Assembly (NCBI RefSeq): GCF_021917145.1
Contig: NW_025813739.1
Location: forward strand, 186,001 to 250,000
Length of the DNA: 64,000 nucleotides
Direction of reading: 5' to 3'
Origin: Hypomesus transpacificus
Lineage: Eukaryota > Chordata > Actinopteri > Osmeriformes > Osmeridae
The translations under genes and the position numbers were made by a program. The notes beneath the pieces were generated by a model. That model ran no database searches and was not told the DNA's origin. It was given only the letters and a program-made list of their open reading frames with translations. Shown here piece by piece: positions 51,117 through 63,223 of this stretch (position 1 is the stretch's first letter; every line of letters begins with the position of its first letter).

Positions 51117-52603
51117 GTAAAAAAAATCCCTCACAATCACCGCAATTCATGTCATTCGTCGCAGAGAAGACTTGACAGTGTCTTTGTGACATGCAGGGCA
51201 CCAAAAGGACATATATTTAATAAAAAAGATGACGTTTAGCTAACTTCACTTTCAAGTTATGGTAACAGTACTGTTAACAATCACGCACATATGCTTGGGT
51301 CATTCTCTACAAGTGTCACTGTTGGACACCCACTTTGATAATTTTATAACGGTCAATTGTCAATTATTTTCCAACAGTTTAAGAAAAGCCCTCCGAAAGT
51401 ACCATACAAGGCCATCGCCCTGGCAACGTTTCTCTTCCTGATTGGCTCCTTCCTGATCATAATTGGCTCTCTACTTTTGTCCGGGTCTATAAAAGTTGAG
51501 GTGAGTCCATATCTAGAGAGACTCTGCCCTCTAGTGGAAAGAGTGAATCATCGCCTTGTCAACTGAAATAAAACTGTATGCCAAATAAACAGCAAGCAGA
51601 CAAACACACATGTATGTTCTAGCTCAGAGAATAATAATAACTCTACTAACTTTGTCTTGTGCAAACAATGTACTGAAATATTACTCACTACCTTGCCCAT
51701 TGGAACTGTAGGCCAAGCAATCCAGATAAACGTCTTGTTTGCTGAATGACTTACTGCTGTTTAATCCCATACCATGCAGAAGCGACAATGTGTTGTATGT
51801 TGTGAAAAACCCTAAGTGTTCCCTTGCTAGCACAGTGTTGGCACTCTCTCTCTCCGGAAGAAATCGATACGCTTCAACTCCCAAACCCCGGACACTAATC
51901 CTCAGTAAGGCTCTTGGTTTGAGATAAATCCTAAGCAGGGCTTTCACCTTCGGCTCAGTCGTACATTACAGTTCATCTCAGACCGTGTCCTGATCAAATC
52001 TAGGGTTTATATCTACAGCCTTTTTTTTTTTTGTTGCAAGCGATGACCCAGAGGGCTTCGCGGATGCCCCTATATGTGTTGGTGCTGCCCTAATGTGTTT
52101 GATATCGGTTTGAGTAGATCCCCTTGTCGCTCTTATCTGAGAAGGTTGCTGAGGTCAGCAAGGAAAAAGATTTTGAAGGTCTGTGAATACATTTACATTT
52201 AGTCATTTTAGCAGACGCTTTTATCCAGAGCGACTTACAGTAAGTACAGGGACATTCCCCCCGAGGCAAGTAGGGTGAAGTGCCTTGCCCAAGGACACAA
52301 CATTTTTCAAGGCTGGAAATCGAACCGGCAACCTTCTGATTAATATCCTGTCTCCCTAACCGCTCAGCCATCTGACACCCCATCTTATCTGAGAAGGTTG
52401 CAGAGGTAAGCAAGGAAGAAGATTTTGAAGGCTCAACTGTATTTTTCTTCCTCTACTTCTAGTACCCGGACCGCACGATCCCTGTTCTGATAATCGGAGT
52501 TCTCGTCTTCCTGCCTGGGTTCTATCACCTGCGAATCGCGTACTACGCCTCCAAGGGTTACCGAGGTTACTCCTATGATGACATCCCGGATTTTGACGAC
52601 TGA
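51015..52603 (+). CDS. tmem230: Transmembrane protein 230 (3 coding exons)
   Basis: Small two-pass membrane protein of synaptic and recycling vesicles. CDS = join(51015..51116, 51378..51500, 52463..52603), 121 residues, no frameshift. N-terminal [17 protein letters not shown], then [20 protein letters not shown], first helix [18 protein letters not shown], loop with PDRTIP, second helix [20 protein letters not shown] and the family tail [20 protein letters not shown]. The human protein (120 residues) is nearly the same length. Two consecutive Met codons open the frame (MMPARLN), as in the human short form. Not syntenic with the human 8p21 genes to its left. It could be either of the fish tmem230 duplicates. 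Confidence 0.97.
51378..51500 (+). CDS. tmem230: tmem230 second coding exon
   Basis: Acceptor TTCCAACAG|TTTAAG; encodes [15 protein letters not shown] through the first membrane helix to SIKVE; donor GAG|GTGAGT. Confidence 0.97.
52131..52432 (+). repeat. 50-bp direct repeat flanking the SINE
   Basis: TCTTATCTGAGAAGGTTGC at 52131-52149 and 52383-52401; the copies continue to AAGATTTTGAAGG with four differences in 50 bp. Confidence 0.9.
52189..52380 (-). mobile_element. tRNA-derived SINE in tmem230 intron
   Basis: Same family as 13742-13939; B-box-like GGTTCGATTTCC on the minus strand. It ends about 80 bp before the last exon. Flanked by a 50-bp imperfect direct repeat rather than a short target duplication. 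Confidence 0.85.
52463..52603 (+). CDS. tmem230: tmem230 last coding exon
   Basis: Acceptor CTACTTCTAG|TACCCG; encodes [20 protein letters not shown] to the tail DDIPDFDD and TGA at 52601-52603. Confidence 0.97.
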   Translation, partial: YPDRTIPVLIIGVLVFLPGFYHLRIAYYASKGYRGYSYDDIPDFDD

Positions 52604-53160
52604 GCCAATCATAAGTCGGTATGGGTCAGATCGCCGGCCAATCAAACGGTCGCCGGGCGGGTCGATTCGCTCCGTTGCATGAGACTGTCCTCTGCTGTTT
52701 ACAGTCAATGTTTCCTGGTGTGGGAAACTGCATCACAAAGTGGCTTAACTTGACTAGCTCATGGTTTTAATGCCAAGTCAAAACATGGAACCCTATCTTT
52801 GGCTTTAATGGTGCATTATACAGCCCTATGCTGATATTTTCTTTATTTTCATGAAAGTAACTGAAAAATGCCTGCTGTATCTTGCTGCTACTTTACATTT
52901 TTACCTCATCATAATTATCCACAAGTGTCATGAATATGATTAACTCATATGGTGGTTACAAGCTTCAAGGAGCTATAGTATAGGCTAAGGAAGAGTTATA
53001 CTAATTAAATGTTAGTATAATATGACATTGTGCAATCTATTTATGTTATGACATTGCAGTATGCAACGCCTTTCAAGTGTACACTAAAAACAGAAGATGG
53101 TTTGCACTCACTTTATCGGCTTCATGCAAACCAAGTGTTGGGTTTGGTTTTGCTTTAGAA

Positions 53161-53232
53161 CAGGGGTGTCGAGCTCCGGTCCTCGAGGGCCGCTGTCCTG
53201 CATGTTTTAGATGTTGGAGCTCGACACCCCTG
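53161..53232. mobile_element. 72-bp hAT-like hairpin MITE
   Basis: Ends CAGGGGTGTCGAGCTCC and GGAGCTCGACACCCCTG are perfect inverted repeats; the centre CTGTCCTGCATGTTTTAGAT matches the 52-bp unit in ppp2r2a. Perfect 8-bp target duplication CTTTAGAA at 53153-53160 and 53233-53240. Confidence 0.92.
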
Positions 53233-53559
53233 CTTTAGAATAACTATTTGGTTCAGTCGAGAGTACTACATCATACTCCAGATTTTGAACACAGCATTCA
53301 TTAGAATGCACACTCAATCAATAGTATTTTGAGACGGACAAAATATATGGTAGGGTTACAGTATATATTTCCAAATATATTTATCAAATGTGCAATGCTT
53401 GTTATTGACTAGATTTATTTGAAGTGATTGTTTTAGGCCAAACATCCTCCGAAGAGTTATGTGGAGAGCTTAACTATTAGCAGGATCTTACAGTATACAT
53501 TTATGTACAGAAATGAGATGATGTGCTTTCTTGTATTTTTTTATTTTACCTTGAACAAT

Positions 53560-53565
53560 AATAAA
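53560..53565 (+). terminator. poly(A) signal, tmem230
   Basis: AATAAA 957 nt after the stop, followed by GTTGTAAG and GTTTGTTCC within 50 nt. Confidence 0.65.
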
Positions 53566-54926
53566 AACGTAAAGGTACAATGTTGTAAGTAAATTCGCGC
53601 GTTTGTTCCATTATCTTCAGTCCAAGTACGTCCCCTTGTGGTTTCAACGGGGAACGAAAATCCTCAAAAACGGCCCTCATCAAAGATCAAGATATTTCTT
53701 GAGGACAGCCCAAAGTGATTGAGAGTAAGTCAAAATGTTGACCCTGGTCAATGATTTAGGAACCAACAACATTTCACACAGAAGTATGGAAATATGATGG
53801 TGGAGGACAGAGGAATAGAGAGAGATGATTGGTCACCCAGGAGTGGAATTGAGAGGGGTGAGGTGCGCGAGCAGGAAGCCTCGAGGCATCAAGTGCGTCG
53901 CGAGTGGTTTTGTTACAACCGTGAAGGAAATCAACGAATCCTAATGGAGTAACTTGTTGATTCAAAGAGAAACTACATAGACGTCAAACTACAAAAGGGC
54001 TTCAATTTACCATTCACACTCATTCGAAACTTTTTTTTAAAGCGAGTGGTCAGATAAAAAAAACACAAAACGACACGACAGCCTGATATTGGATATTGCA
54101 ACGGGAGTCTCGCCGTTCAACTTGCAGAGTGGATGCTCTTTAAATGGACGGACCTCCAACTCTTGTTTTCTGAAGTGTAAACAACCGGTAAGAGCAAAAT
54201 TGACTGCAACTTCAAATCGATTGTCTATTTCAAGTCTTTATTAACTTTACCAAATGATTTAAAGTGATTGAAATACAAATACATGCCTTCAATACTGTCT
54301 GCTTTTGGCCTGGTTATCTAAATAAAGGGTGGATGAACAGTGCTTGTTTTGAAGTAATCGTTTTATCATCAACTTCCACAAACTTTAAAGGTAAAGTAAC
54401 AGTTGCAGGCTATACTGCCTATAATATGAACGAGCAGTCTCTGTCGGGGTTTTCATATGACAGACATGATGATCCAAGGTCCACAGTATATTTGTTTTTT
54501 TTTTTGTGGTTGTCGGGTTCAGTGCACTAAGGGTCGATGTATTTAACAGGACTTTGTGAAGTCATTTCTAAACTCAAATCCTTATCCATAGTCTCCCATA
54601 TTGTAACCCTTTTCAGTGGATAGACTTTGCTCTCGCTTCCTTGAAATAGTTGTATATCCACTGGGTCAAAAGCGACTGTATGTAATGAAAATCCCCTACA
54701 AATTGTGTGTTGACCAAATGAAATTGACACATATGGTAGAGATACCGTATTTGAATGCAGGTTTTATCTCAGACTTTTGAATACCATTTTCTGATAAGGA
54801 GTTTATCCAACTGTCAACTTATGAGGTTTTATTTTTTCTTTAGTGCAATTTGTGTGGAGGCGTTAAAGTGACCAGCATGACAATATAACTGTTCTGCAGT
54901 GCCTTGTGATTCCAAACAGGTGTAAA

Positions 54927-55026
54927 NNNNNNNNNNNNNNNNNNNNNNNNNNNNNNNNNNNNNNNNNNNNNNNNNNNNNNNNNNNNNNNNNNNNNNNNNN
55001 NNNNNNNNNNNNNNNNNNNNNNNNNN
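54927..55026. other. Assembly gap (100 N)
   Basis: A run of 100 N, the conventional length for a gap of unknown size, so adjacency of the two sides is not proven. Confidence 1.
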
Positions 55027-57879
55027 GAGTCAGATAGGCAGTGATAGTAGGCGCTTCACAGCCTACCTGCTTCCTAAGTATATCCCTCCACCGCAGAGAC
55101 AAACCACCGGAGCAGTTCTCCTACCCCGCGTCACCCATGCTCACTGTGTTAAGCCCTACCACAATCATTTCAAAGATAAGAGTTAATACACAGGGAAAAG
55201 GGCTTCTCCCACTCGTCACGCTTGTCAATCTCTCCTCCCACGCCCCGGGGGCACGGCGGCGGCAGGGCAAGGTGGCTCGGGTCCTCAGCGCAGAGGGAGA
55301 GGGGTTTGTAGTTTGTTTGGCTGCCTGAAACGGTGCGCTCTGCATGAAAGGGAAAGGAGATCCTTAGTCATGTAGCCCAGTAAACTCTGAGCCAAGGCAG
55401 GGTCGGAACTGAGAGAGCGAGGGGGAGGAAGAGATTGAAAGGGAGAGAATGAGATTGAGAGAAAGAATGAGTGTGAAAAGAGAGTGAGAGAGAGATGATG
55501 TTGCAGTTCAATGGAGATAAGAGTGTCTGTCTCTGACATGGAGATCAGGGTTCAAACCCCAGAGGGAATATCAGTAGTAGAGGTGGTTCATTGTCGGGCC
55601 CATGAACCACCTCCTCTCCATGCCTTCTGTATCAGAAGTTCTCAAATGTAAGTAGCCTAAATGTAAAACATTTAAATGTTTTACATTGTAAATCATTCCT
55701 CAGAGACCACATAATGTATCTACGATCGAAGTGATCTTACATGTAAAAGCACGATTAATAGTTTATGAATCAGATCACATATCTTGATTTTCATTAGGTT
55801 GCTATGGTTACTCTGAATGTGTCTTTTTGCTGTTTGACGCGTTCGTTTGTACGGGTAGGGGGGATGGATTTGGTGATCGGCAAACGCTTTCGAAATGAAT
55901 CATTTTGAGGACATTTTTGTTGGAGAGCTTTGACAACCATGGGTGGTTTCCCTAGATGTGAGGCCCAGATAGAATAAAGATTACACACCAAAAAAACGTT
56001 CCGCTTGACAAAACGATCACTTTGCATGCTCTCTCTCAAACGGCTCGAGTGATAAAAATGTAGAGCAGAGTGGACTCTTCTCCTGAATGCACCACTTGCT
56101 TCCAGGCAAGATCGAATAGAAAGTCAACGTTTTTTTTTTAACTTTATTATTATTCTTTAAGCTACACAATAACACAAACTCCCTCCGGCTGTGTTTCTGA
56201 GTAGAACTGTAGATTTTTATGAAATTCAACCAGCAACGTTGACGTTCTATAAGTTCAAGGTGTCCACAAGGGAACTTTTCAACTGAGCAGTGACTGAAAC
56301 AAAAGTATATTGTGAATACTGAAACTGCTGAAGAAAAACAGCAACATTCAGAAACTGTTTACTTGGAGCCAAGGTTATTAAAAACTGTTTACTGAAGCTT
56401 AAGTGTAGTCAGTGCCGTGTAACCAACCATCCGGCCCTCGATTCTCCTGCAGCCTCTCTCTCTGGATAAGTTTCTCCCTTGGGTTGTCGCGGTGACAGGT
56501 CCAATGGATGAGCCGGAAGAAAGCATCTCCTCTTAGTTCTTGGCAGACCACCACAGGCCTTGGTTAGCTGGAGTGCATCATGTTCAGTTATCTTTTAGAG
56601 TCAAACAACATCCCTGGTAAAACGCCAGCGAGCCAGTGGCGCATATCTCTCTTCTAGTGTTCCCAGGGCCTGTGTCCAACGCCAAGATACAGTGGATCGT
56701 AATAATACGTGTCGTGAGATTGGGGCCAGAAACGTTAAACTCTGTCGAGCGGGTCGTTGCTGAGTGGACGTGTTTGGATCCTGAGGCCCCAACACAGAGA
56801 ACATGAATATTCAGATTCAAAAGAGTTCGGCAAAACTGGTTCGAACTGGTTTTTCGTAACACAACCCGCAAAAAAAGTTTATTTTCGGGCACCGAACAGT
56901 GGTTCTACTAACCCAATCTTCTCATCTAAACCCTACCTGAAGATTCTGGTGCTGTGATGTAAGCGATAGAAAACAAGCTTCTTCGTAGCTGACGTTGCCA
57001 TGGGTAACGTCCGTTGGGCTGCCAGGATCCTGCCTGTGAGAACGCCCTTTCCTGCTCATCAAAGCACTTACGAAGTGCAGGTGGGGTAGCCGTTATAGAA
57101 ACGCTGGTCTCGGCCTCTCTCATTGTCACTGCTTTCATTGTCACTGCTTTCCTGTACCGTGTTTGAGTTGTGATGCTGTTTGAATGCAGTCACATTCCCT
57201 ATACAGATTAAACAGCGTCAGTGAAAGCAAACATAAACGTGAAAGAAAACCAGATAGGGCAGGCTACAATTTCTGGGCAAGTTGTGTGCTTGCAGCCTCT
57301 GTAGCTCTACATCACCGCCAAACTTGTTGCTTAAACTAATATCAAAATATTCAAAGAAATTAAACAATTAGTTTTAAAGGGTGTAGGCCTAGCTACTTAC
57401 ATTTCGCATCTTATATTTCTGCATCTTTTTAAACAGTTATACTTATTATTTGTGAAGATTGAATTGATTAAAAAGCCAAAAAAATCTATAGTTTGCTTCT
57501 TGTTTACACTTAGAAATACTAAGAGTGAAAGTATAGAATGAAAACAAGGTCCTTCTATCTTCCTGATTGGAAGAAGTAGTAAGCCTACCTTGAGACAGAC
57601 ATGCATGCAAACAGGTCAGGGGTAAAGCAGGTGAGAATGATACGGCGAACCCCAAACCCTGTAGGGGGGTCCGAGGGCATGCTCTTGAAGAACATTTCTT
57701 AAATTTTAAAGTTAAACGCATCAATCTAGTGCACATTGAGGGCAAAATTAAGAGGCTAGATCGATGTATGAAACTTCTCCCCACTCTGCCCTTGATTGGC
57801 TGTGAGGTTTAGGCATTAGGAGTGATGATTGGTTCCAGAGACAGTTACAAAGTTGCGAAGCACTGGCAATATACTGTGT

Positions 57880-57882
<3 letters not shown>

Positions 57883-57914
<32 letters not shown>
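57883..57914 (+). repeat. Poly(C) tract, ~32 nt, followed by A-rich DNA
   Basis: About 32 consecutive C, then about 28 nt of A with occasional G. Confidence 0.97.
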
Positions 57915-57924
<10 letters not shown>

Positions 57925-58714
57925 GAAAAAAAAGAAAAAAAATTCTAATCGGATCTGCACAAATCACCTAGGAGACCCATTGTGGTCTGAAAAAGGTGAG
58001 TCTCACCTGAGGAGTTTGCATGCCTGGATAGAGGAGACACGTAGTTTTGAAACAGTTACATCAGAAACTAAGAAACTGGATGATCCTGAAAGACTCCCAT
58101 CTTTCTTAGTCTGGCAGATCGAGCATGAGAAGTCCTCTATTGACTTCAGTGTCGAGTCTGTCCGCTCCAAACATCAGCAGGGGTTCCGCTACTTTCCGGA
58201 AAATGTTTTTCGTTCGGTTTGACATCTGCGGGCCTCTGAGTCAGAAGCAGGCAGAGGGGGAGGGTGGGTCATGAACCAGGTTGAGGTCAACCTGTGTAAC
58301 TCGCCTTCTGGTAAATCCTTCTGAACAGAACCCAACTCCGTTTTCTGTTTACAGTAAATGCGATTGGACAGCAGGGAGACCAAAACACAACCTTAATCCA
58401 GCCCAAAAGAATTCTACTGGACAGTGTCAAAGACCTGACCATCTGTGCATGTTTATCTCCTCGTGACCTTATGTAAAGTTATTGACCCAGCTCTGTAGAG
58501 ACAACAAACAGAAGGTTTGCGTGCGTCTGTGTTGGGGTCGATTTGGAAAAATAAAATGTCTGCAAATAAATTGAATCAATATTACAAAAAGCTACAGAAA
58601 AAAGCTTTGTCCCATTGATTAACAGTTTCAAAAGAAAATGCTGAAGGATTTGCTATTTCAGTTTTAATCGCGATGCGTGGAATAGAAACTGAGCGTGAGT
58701 CAGGCCTCTGGTGT

Positions 58715-58804
58715 ACGTGTGTGTGTGTAGTTGTGTGTGTGTGTGTGTGTGCGTGTTGTTGTGTGTGTGTGTGTGCGTGTGTGTACGTGCATGCATGTGT
58801 GTGT
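58715..58804 (+). repeat. (GT)n-type microsatellite
   Basis: Interrupted GTGTGT runs with GTTGTTGT and GCATGCATG variants. Confidence 0.92.
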
Positions 58805-61440
58805 GCTAGCAGGAACATATTACCCAGGGTGCTGTTTACCCCTCTCAACCACCAGAACACCTCCCCCAGCACCCACTCACCCCAGCAGCCTCTGCTCCTC
58901 ACCAGGGGAGACAGAAACATCACTTCCTGTTAGGCCATCGCAAGTCTGCGTCTCGTGTTAGTCGGTGGGGGAGGGGACAGGGACGTGGAGACCACAGAAG
59001 AGCCACTTGGGTCAGGGTGACAGCTGATGCAGCCAGGCCCCTCGCGGAGCTGTGCTCGGCAGTGAGAGAGAAAGAGCTCTGGGTGTGGAGAACAGGAAAG
59101 CCATCAACTGACAGGGGAACAGACGCCCTAACAGGAAGGGCAGTGAACCCTGCGTTGGTGGCCGCGATTGACACGAGCCATCCAGAGAACATGATCAATC
59201 TCGTCTACGTGGAAACTCTGGATCAGACTCACGCTTTTCCTTCAGGTAACACGACGACACGATTTATTGCAGTTCGTACGTATTCATTTTAAATAGTCAC
59301 TAAAAGCCCATTTCCGTCCTTGTGGGCCTATACTAGATAATAGTTCTTTCCTGCTGAATACGGTGCCGCGATTGTGACCATATGGAAGCAGGGGGCGTAT
59401 AAACACAGGGAGCGATACGCGGTACAGTACAGGGGGTCAAGCCCTATACTCAAACACATCATCACAAGAGTCCCATAGATGACGTTTGTATTCGTTATAA
59501 TTTACTACAGTCAGTGTGAAATACGCAGCTGAGACAAGCCACACAAAACCCCATCTGTTAGTGCTATTAGCCCATTTCACCAACACTAAAACACACCCAC
59601 CCTCCGGCCATAGACCCTTAAAACGATTCATTGTTCATCAATGTGGAAAAGAAAATCGTTTTTTTTTTCTCATTTCAGTTCTTGTAGTTCTCATTAGGCA
59701 ATTTCACTGCAGATTAAAATGTGTCTATCATACAGCACCCTTGTCAAAGATTTGATTAATAATAAATCTACTTTTCCAGATATTGAATATTGTGCAGTTT
59801 GAAAAATAACTCAGATTTCATTTTTGCACTTTTCCATTGAAGGCTTGATTAAAATTGTAATGATCATTGAATTGTCTACTGGTGTTGCATGATAAATTGG
59901 GTTTCAGTTTTCCGTTTTACATTTAAAAACAAGTTCAATTTATAAGCCAACAAAGTTTTTCAAATCAAAGCTATTCTCTGTTTTACATATGAAAGCAGGA
60001 TAAAAAAGACCTGATTAAAACCACACACAATTTCAGATGCATATCCTGGTTGCCCCCCCCCCCCCCCCACTCTCGCAAAGTCACTTTTCAACTTTGTCAG
60101 GAGTTGAAACACAGATACGAGAGACCATCTACCGTGCTCCGCCTGCTTGCTGGTTGAAAGGTCACCTGTTGAAAACCCTCTTGTGTTAAGAGGATTAATA
60201 TAACATGCGTGTTGTCTTTAATGATGCAGCCTTCAACCTGGAGCAGCCCCTTGGAGAGACAACGGTGGGCCCAAACTGATGTGTCACTGTGTGGCAGGTG
60301 ACAGTTGGGATTTAGTACAGTGCTGTCCCCATGATTATTTTAAAGCAAACCACCGAATCTATCCTTCTGTCTGTGAGTCTGTCCTTGCTGTCGCTTCCGC
60401 AGCGTCACGGTAAACATGGGATCTGTTTGTTGAAGGCTTGAGGTATATTTTCTCTTCAGTCGGTCACAAAGACAGTTTTCCATCGGTTGTTTGGAAGCGA
60501 CAAATCGGGGTTCAAATTAAGTTCTACATCTGCCTTTACGCCTTTTCTTTATTATCTCTGCGTCGGAAGAGACGGAGACATTATGGCTCAATATGTCATT
60601 CATACATGTTACAATTTACATACCAGTAGCACAAAACATGCAACATATATCGCTCGCTGTCACACTATTTTCTTTCTCTCTGACTGTCAAATGAACAGTC
60701 AAAGGATGAAAACATCCTTTGTCATAGACACTGTTGTTAAAATCACTATAACTTCATTCCACATCTCTCGTTTCGGTTCTCTCTCATTTAGGGGTCCTAG
60801 AAAATGTATCCACAGAAGATTTTAAGCACACACCAGTTCCAATCTGGAAGAAACCAGAAATATGACAAACTGAAACAATGTTGTCTCTCTGTCACACACA
60901 CACACATACACACACACAGAGTCAATCCCACTCTGTGTATTCATGAATCCTATATGGACCATCAGAGGGTTTCCTGAGGCATATTTTTCAGATGTTCTGC
61001 ATGTAAGCCCCAACTCATTACCAGGAGAAAACTAAAAACTGTTGTCAGTTGATCTGCATAATTAAACAAAGACGTAATGAAAATATATTTGCACTCTCCC
61101 AGGTAAAGAAGAGGATTAAACAAACATGATTTCCCTGGTACAGATAGACAATCAATGTCAGATGTATTTAATCACGGAGTAGAATGACGTAATGGAACTT
61201 CTAGTTGTAGATAAACCATCAACACTTAATTATGGAAATATGACCTTTTCTACTTGACTGATTCTTGCCTAACATGGTTGAAGAGTAAATGTAAAATTGG
61301 TTATATAAGATAAATGTGGGTTATCAAGGTATGCTTTTTAGTGTAATTTTTCACAATGTATGCTTCATGTTTTGGTTACACGCAATGTTTGGGGCTTTCT
61401 CGTTGTTATGATCAGTGACTTATGCAATTTTGTAAAGCTC

Positions 61441-61497
61441 TCTTTTGGAAGTCGCTTTAGATAAAAGCGTCTGCTAAATGCGTAAATGTAAATGTAG
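61441..61497 (+). mobile_element. SINE 3'-tail fragment
   Basis: GAAGTCGCTTTAGATAAAAG then CGTCTGCTAAATGCGTAAAT, the tail shared by the SINE copies here, in plus orientation and without the tRNA head. Confidence 0.75.
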
Positions 61498-63089
61498 ATA
61501 TAGCTGACATCCCTTCCCGCCATTAATACTGAAGAATCTTGTGCTCGGCAATGAAATGTTTTATCTAAACAACCAGTCTGTATTAAATTGAATCATAATT
61601 ATACTCTTCGAATAACAGTTCTACTGAATAACTGTCAAGCCTGCATTAAATACAGGTCAGAAAGTTCAATTTTCGCTGCCAAAATGTCTCATCACAATCT
61701 GTAGTTTAATGGTTCATCTTATTCTGTAGGCTACATTGAAAGCAGGCCGGAGACCTACAAATAATGACTTACCAGAGTTTATAGAATCAATAATGTGAGT
61801 TTGAACCACTAGCCTCCACCTTTTGTTGCTAACCCGTTTAGTTAGTTATGATATCTTATAGTGGGAGTTTATGCAGGTCCTCTTGGAAAAAGTGAAAGAA
61901 TGACGCGGGAAAACACGATTTACAAGAAGCAGTTAATTGGTGTTAAACGTAATCTCGTGACCATTTCGACTGCTCGTTTATGACACGAGTATGTCCTCAA
62001 CTGTAAAATCTGAAAAGATTGAAAATGACTACTTTCCCTTTCAGCTCCCTGCTCATGAATATGATCCTATCCTTTAAGGGTTATAGCTTATTAAATCATA
62101 ACAACATGGGGTTTGATAAACTGTAGCCTACAACCAATTAAGGTCATCTGCCATAAATTCCGGTTCCTGACCTCCGCTTCTGATAACCTTTTCAACTAGA
62201 GTTTGGATCATCTTTGACATGCACTCAAATCAAAAAAAGAAAAACAAGCTGTCCGCTTGTCTTGACTAACACGATAATTGGGAATAATTTTGCATCTCGT
62301 CTTTGTAAAACAGCATGTGGATTTCGACCAGTAATCCCCATTAAGTAGGGGTGATGATCGAGTAACATATATTTTTCGGATCCAGTACATTCGCCAAATT
62401 ACATCCTACCAGACAGCATGAAGTCAAGACATATTCAAAAACATCAGTTGCGTCTCCAACATAGCCATTTTTACATTTAATTATGGTACCATTGTAACCT
62501 CTATATGTAATGGCATTTACATGGCAAAGAGGCGCAATGTGTAAACCGTTTCAGATAGTCGAAAAGGGGTTATTAAATATCCATCTCTCTTTGACCGTTG
62601 CACGTTCAAACGTGGCTTCCAGTTTGAGCCACACACAATTACTGGCAACACTGCATGGCTGCTGCGGCCCCATTCTCTCCTCTCTCCCCAAACACGCGCA
62701 CACACACACGCGCGCACATACGCACACACACCAGACAGAGGGACAGAATCTCACCACTCGTAACTGCACACAGGCTACGCACAATGCCAGCCAGGGATAA
62801 GTAGCGTCCTTGTGCTGTGAATCCTTCAAAAACAGCAGGTATAATGTCCGTCGCAGTGTCCAATGACTTGTTTTCTAACTTTTGATCTTGAATTTATTCG
62901 GTTTTGGTTTTTAATAGTTGCCTCACGTAGGCTATCCAGGGAAGATGAGTTTAGAGCGTTGGGTGATTCTTTCAAGACGTGTTACTCGCTGTTTAGACTA
63001 GCTGAGCCTTCATATAGAAAACGTGTCTTTTAAGTCATGGATGTAAATCTAAATGTTTTATTATGACGACGCCAGGTGAGCCAGTTGCC

Positions 63090-63223
63090 TTAGTCTAGTG
63101 AGACCGAGCGCGCATCGTCCGCAGACAGTGCAAAGCACTGTTGTCGAGCAGTGCTGCGCATCGTGATTTTAATCGAGGATTAAGCTGCCCAACACTGAGG
63201 AAGGACGAGTTACACCGACATGG
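63090..63223 (+). other. Candidate first exon of a further gene
   Basis: GC-rich leader-like stretch (GAGCGCGCATCG, GCTGCGCATCG) ending GACATGG|GTAAGT at 63218-63229: an ATG at 63220 one base before a near-perfect donor. It would encode only Met plus one base before splicing. The continuation is outside the window, so the gene is unidentified. Confidence 0.3.

Larger units (their letters stand above)
52604..53590 (+). other. tmem230: tmem230 3' untranslated region
   Basis: About 1 kb, AT-rich, to the AATAAA at 53560-53565. It contains the short hAT-like hairpin at 53161-53232. Confidence 0.7.

Noticed and set aside
63125..63160. microRNA precursor (CAGTGCAAAGCACTG and AGCACTGTTGTCGAGCAGTG)
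   Set aside because: Stems of only 6-7 bp; too short for a pre-miRNA.
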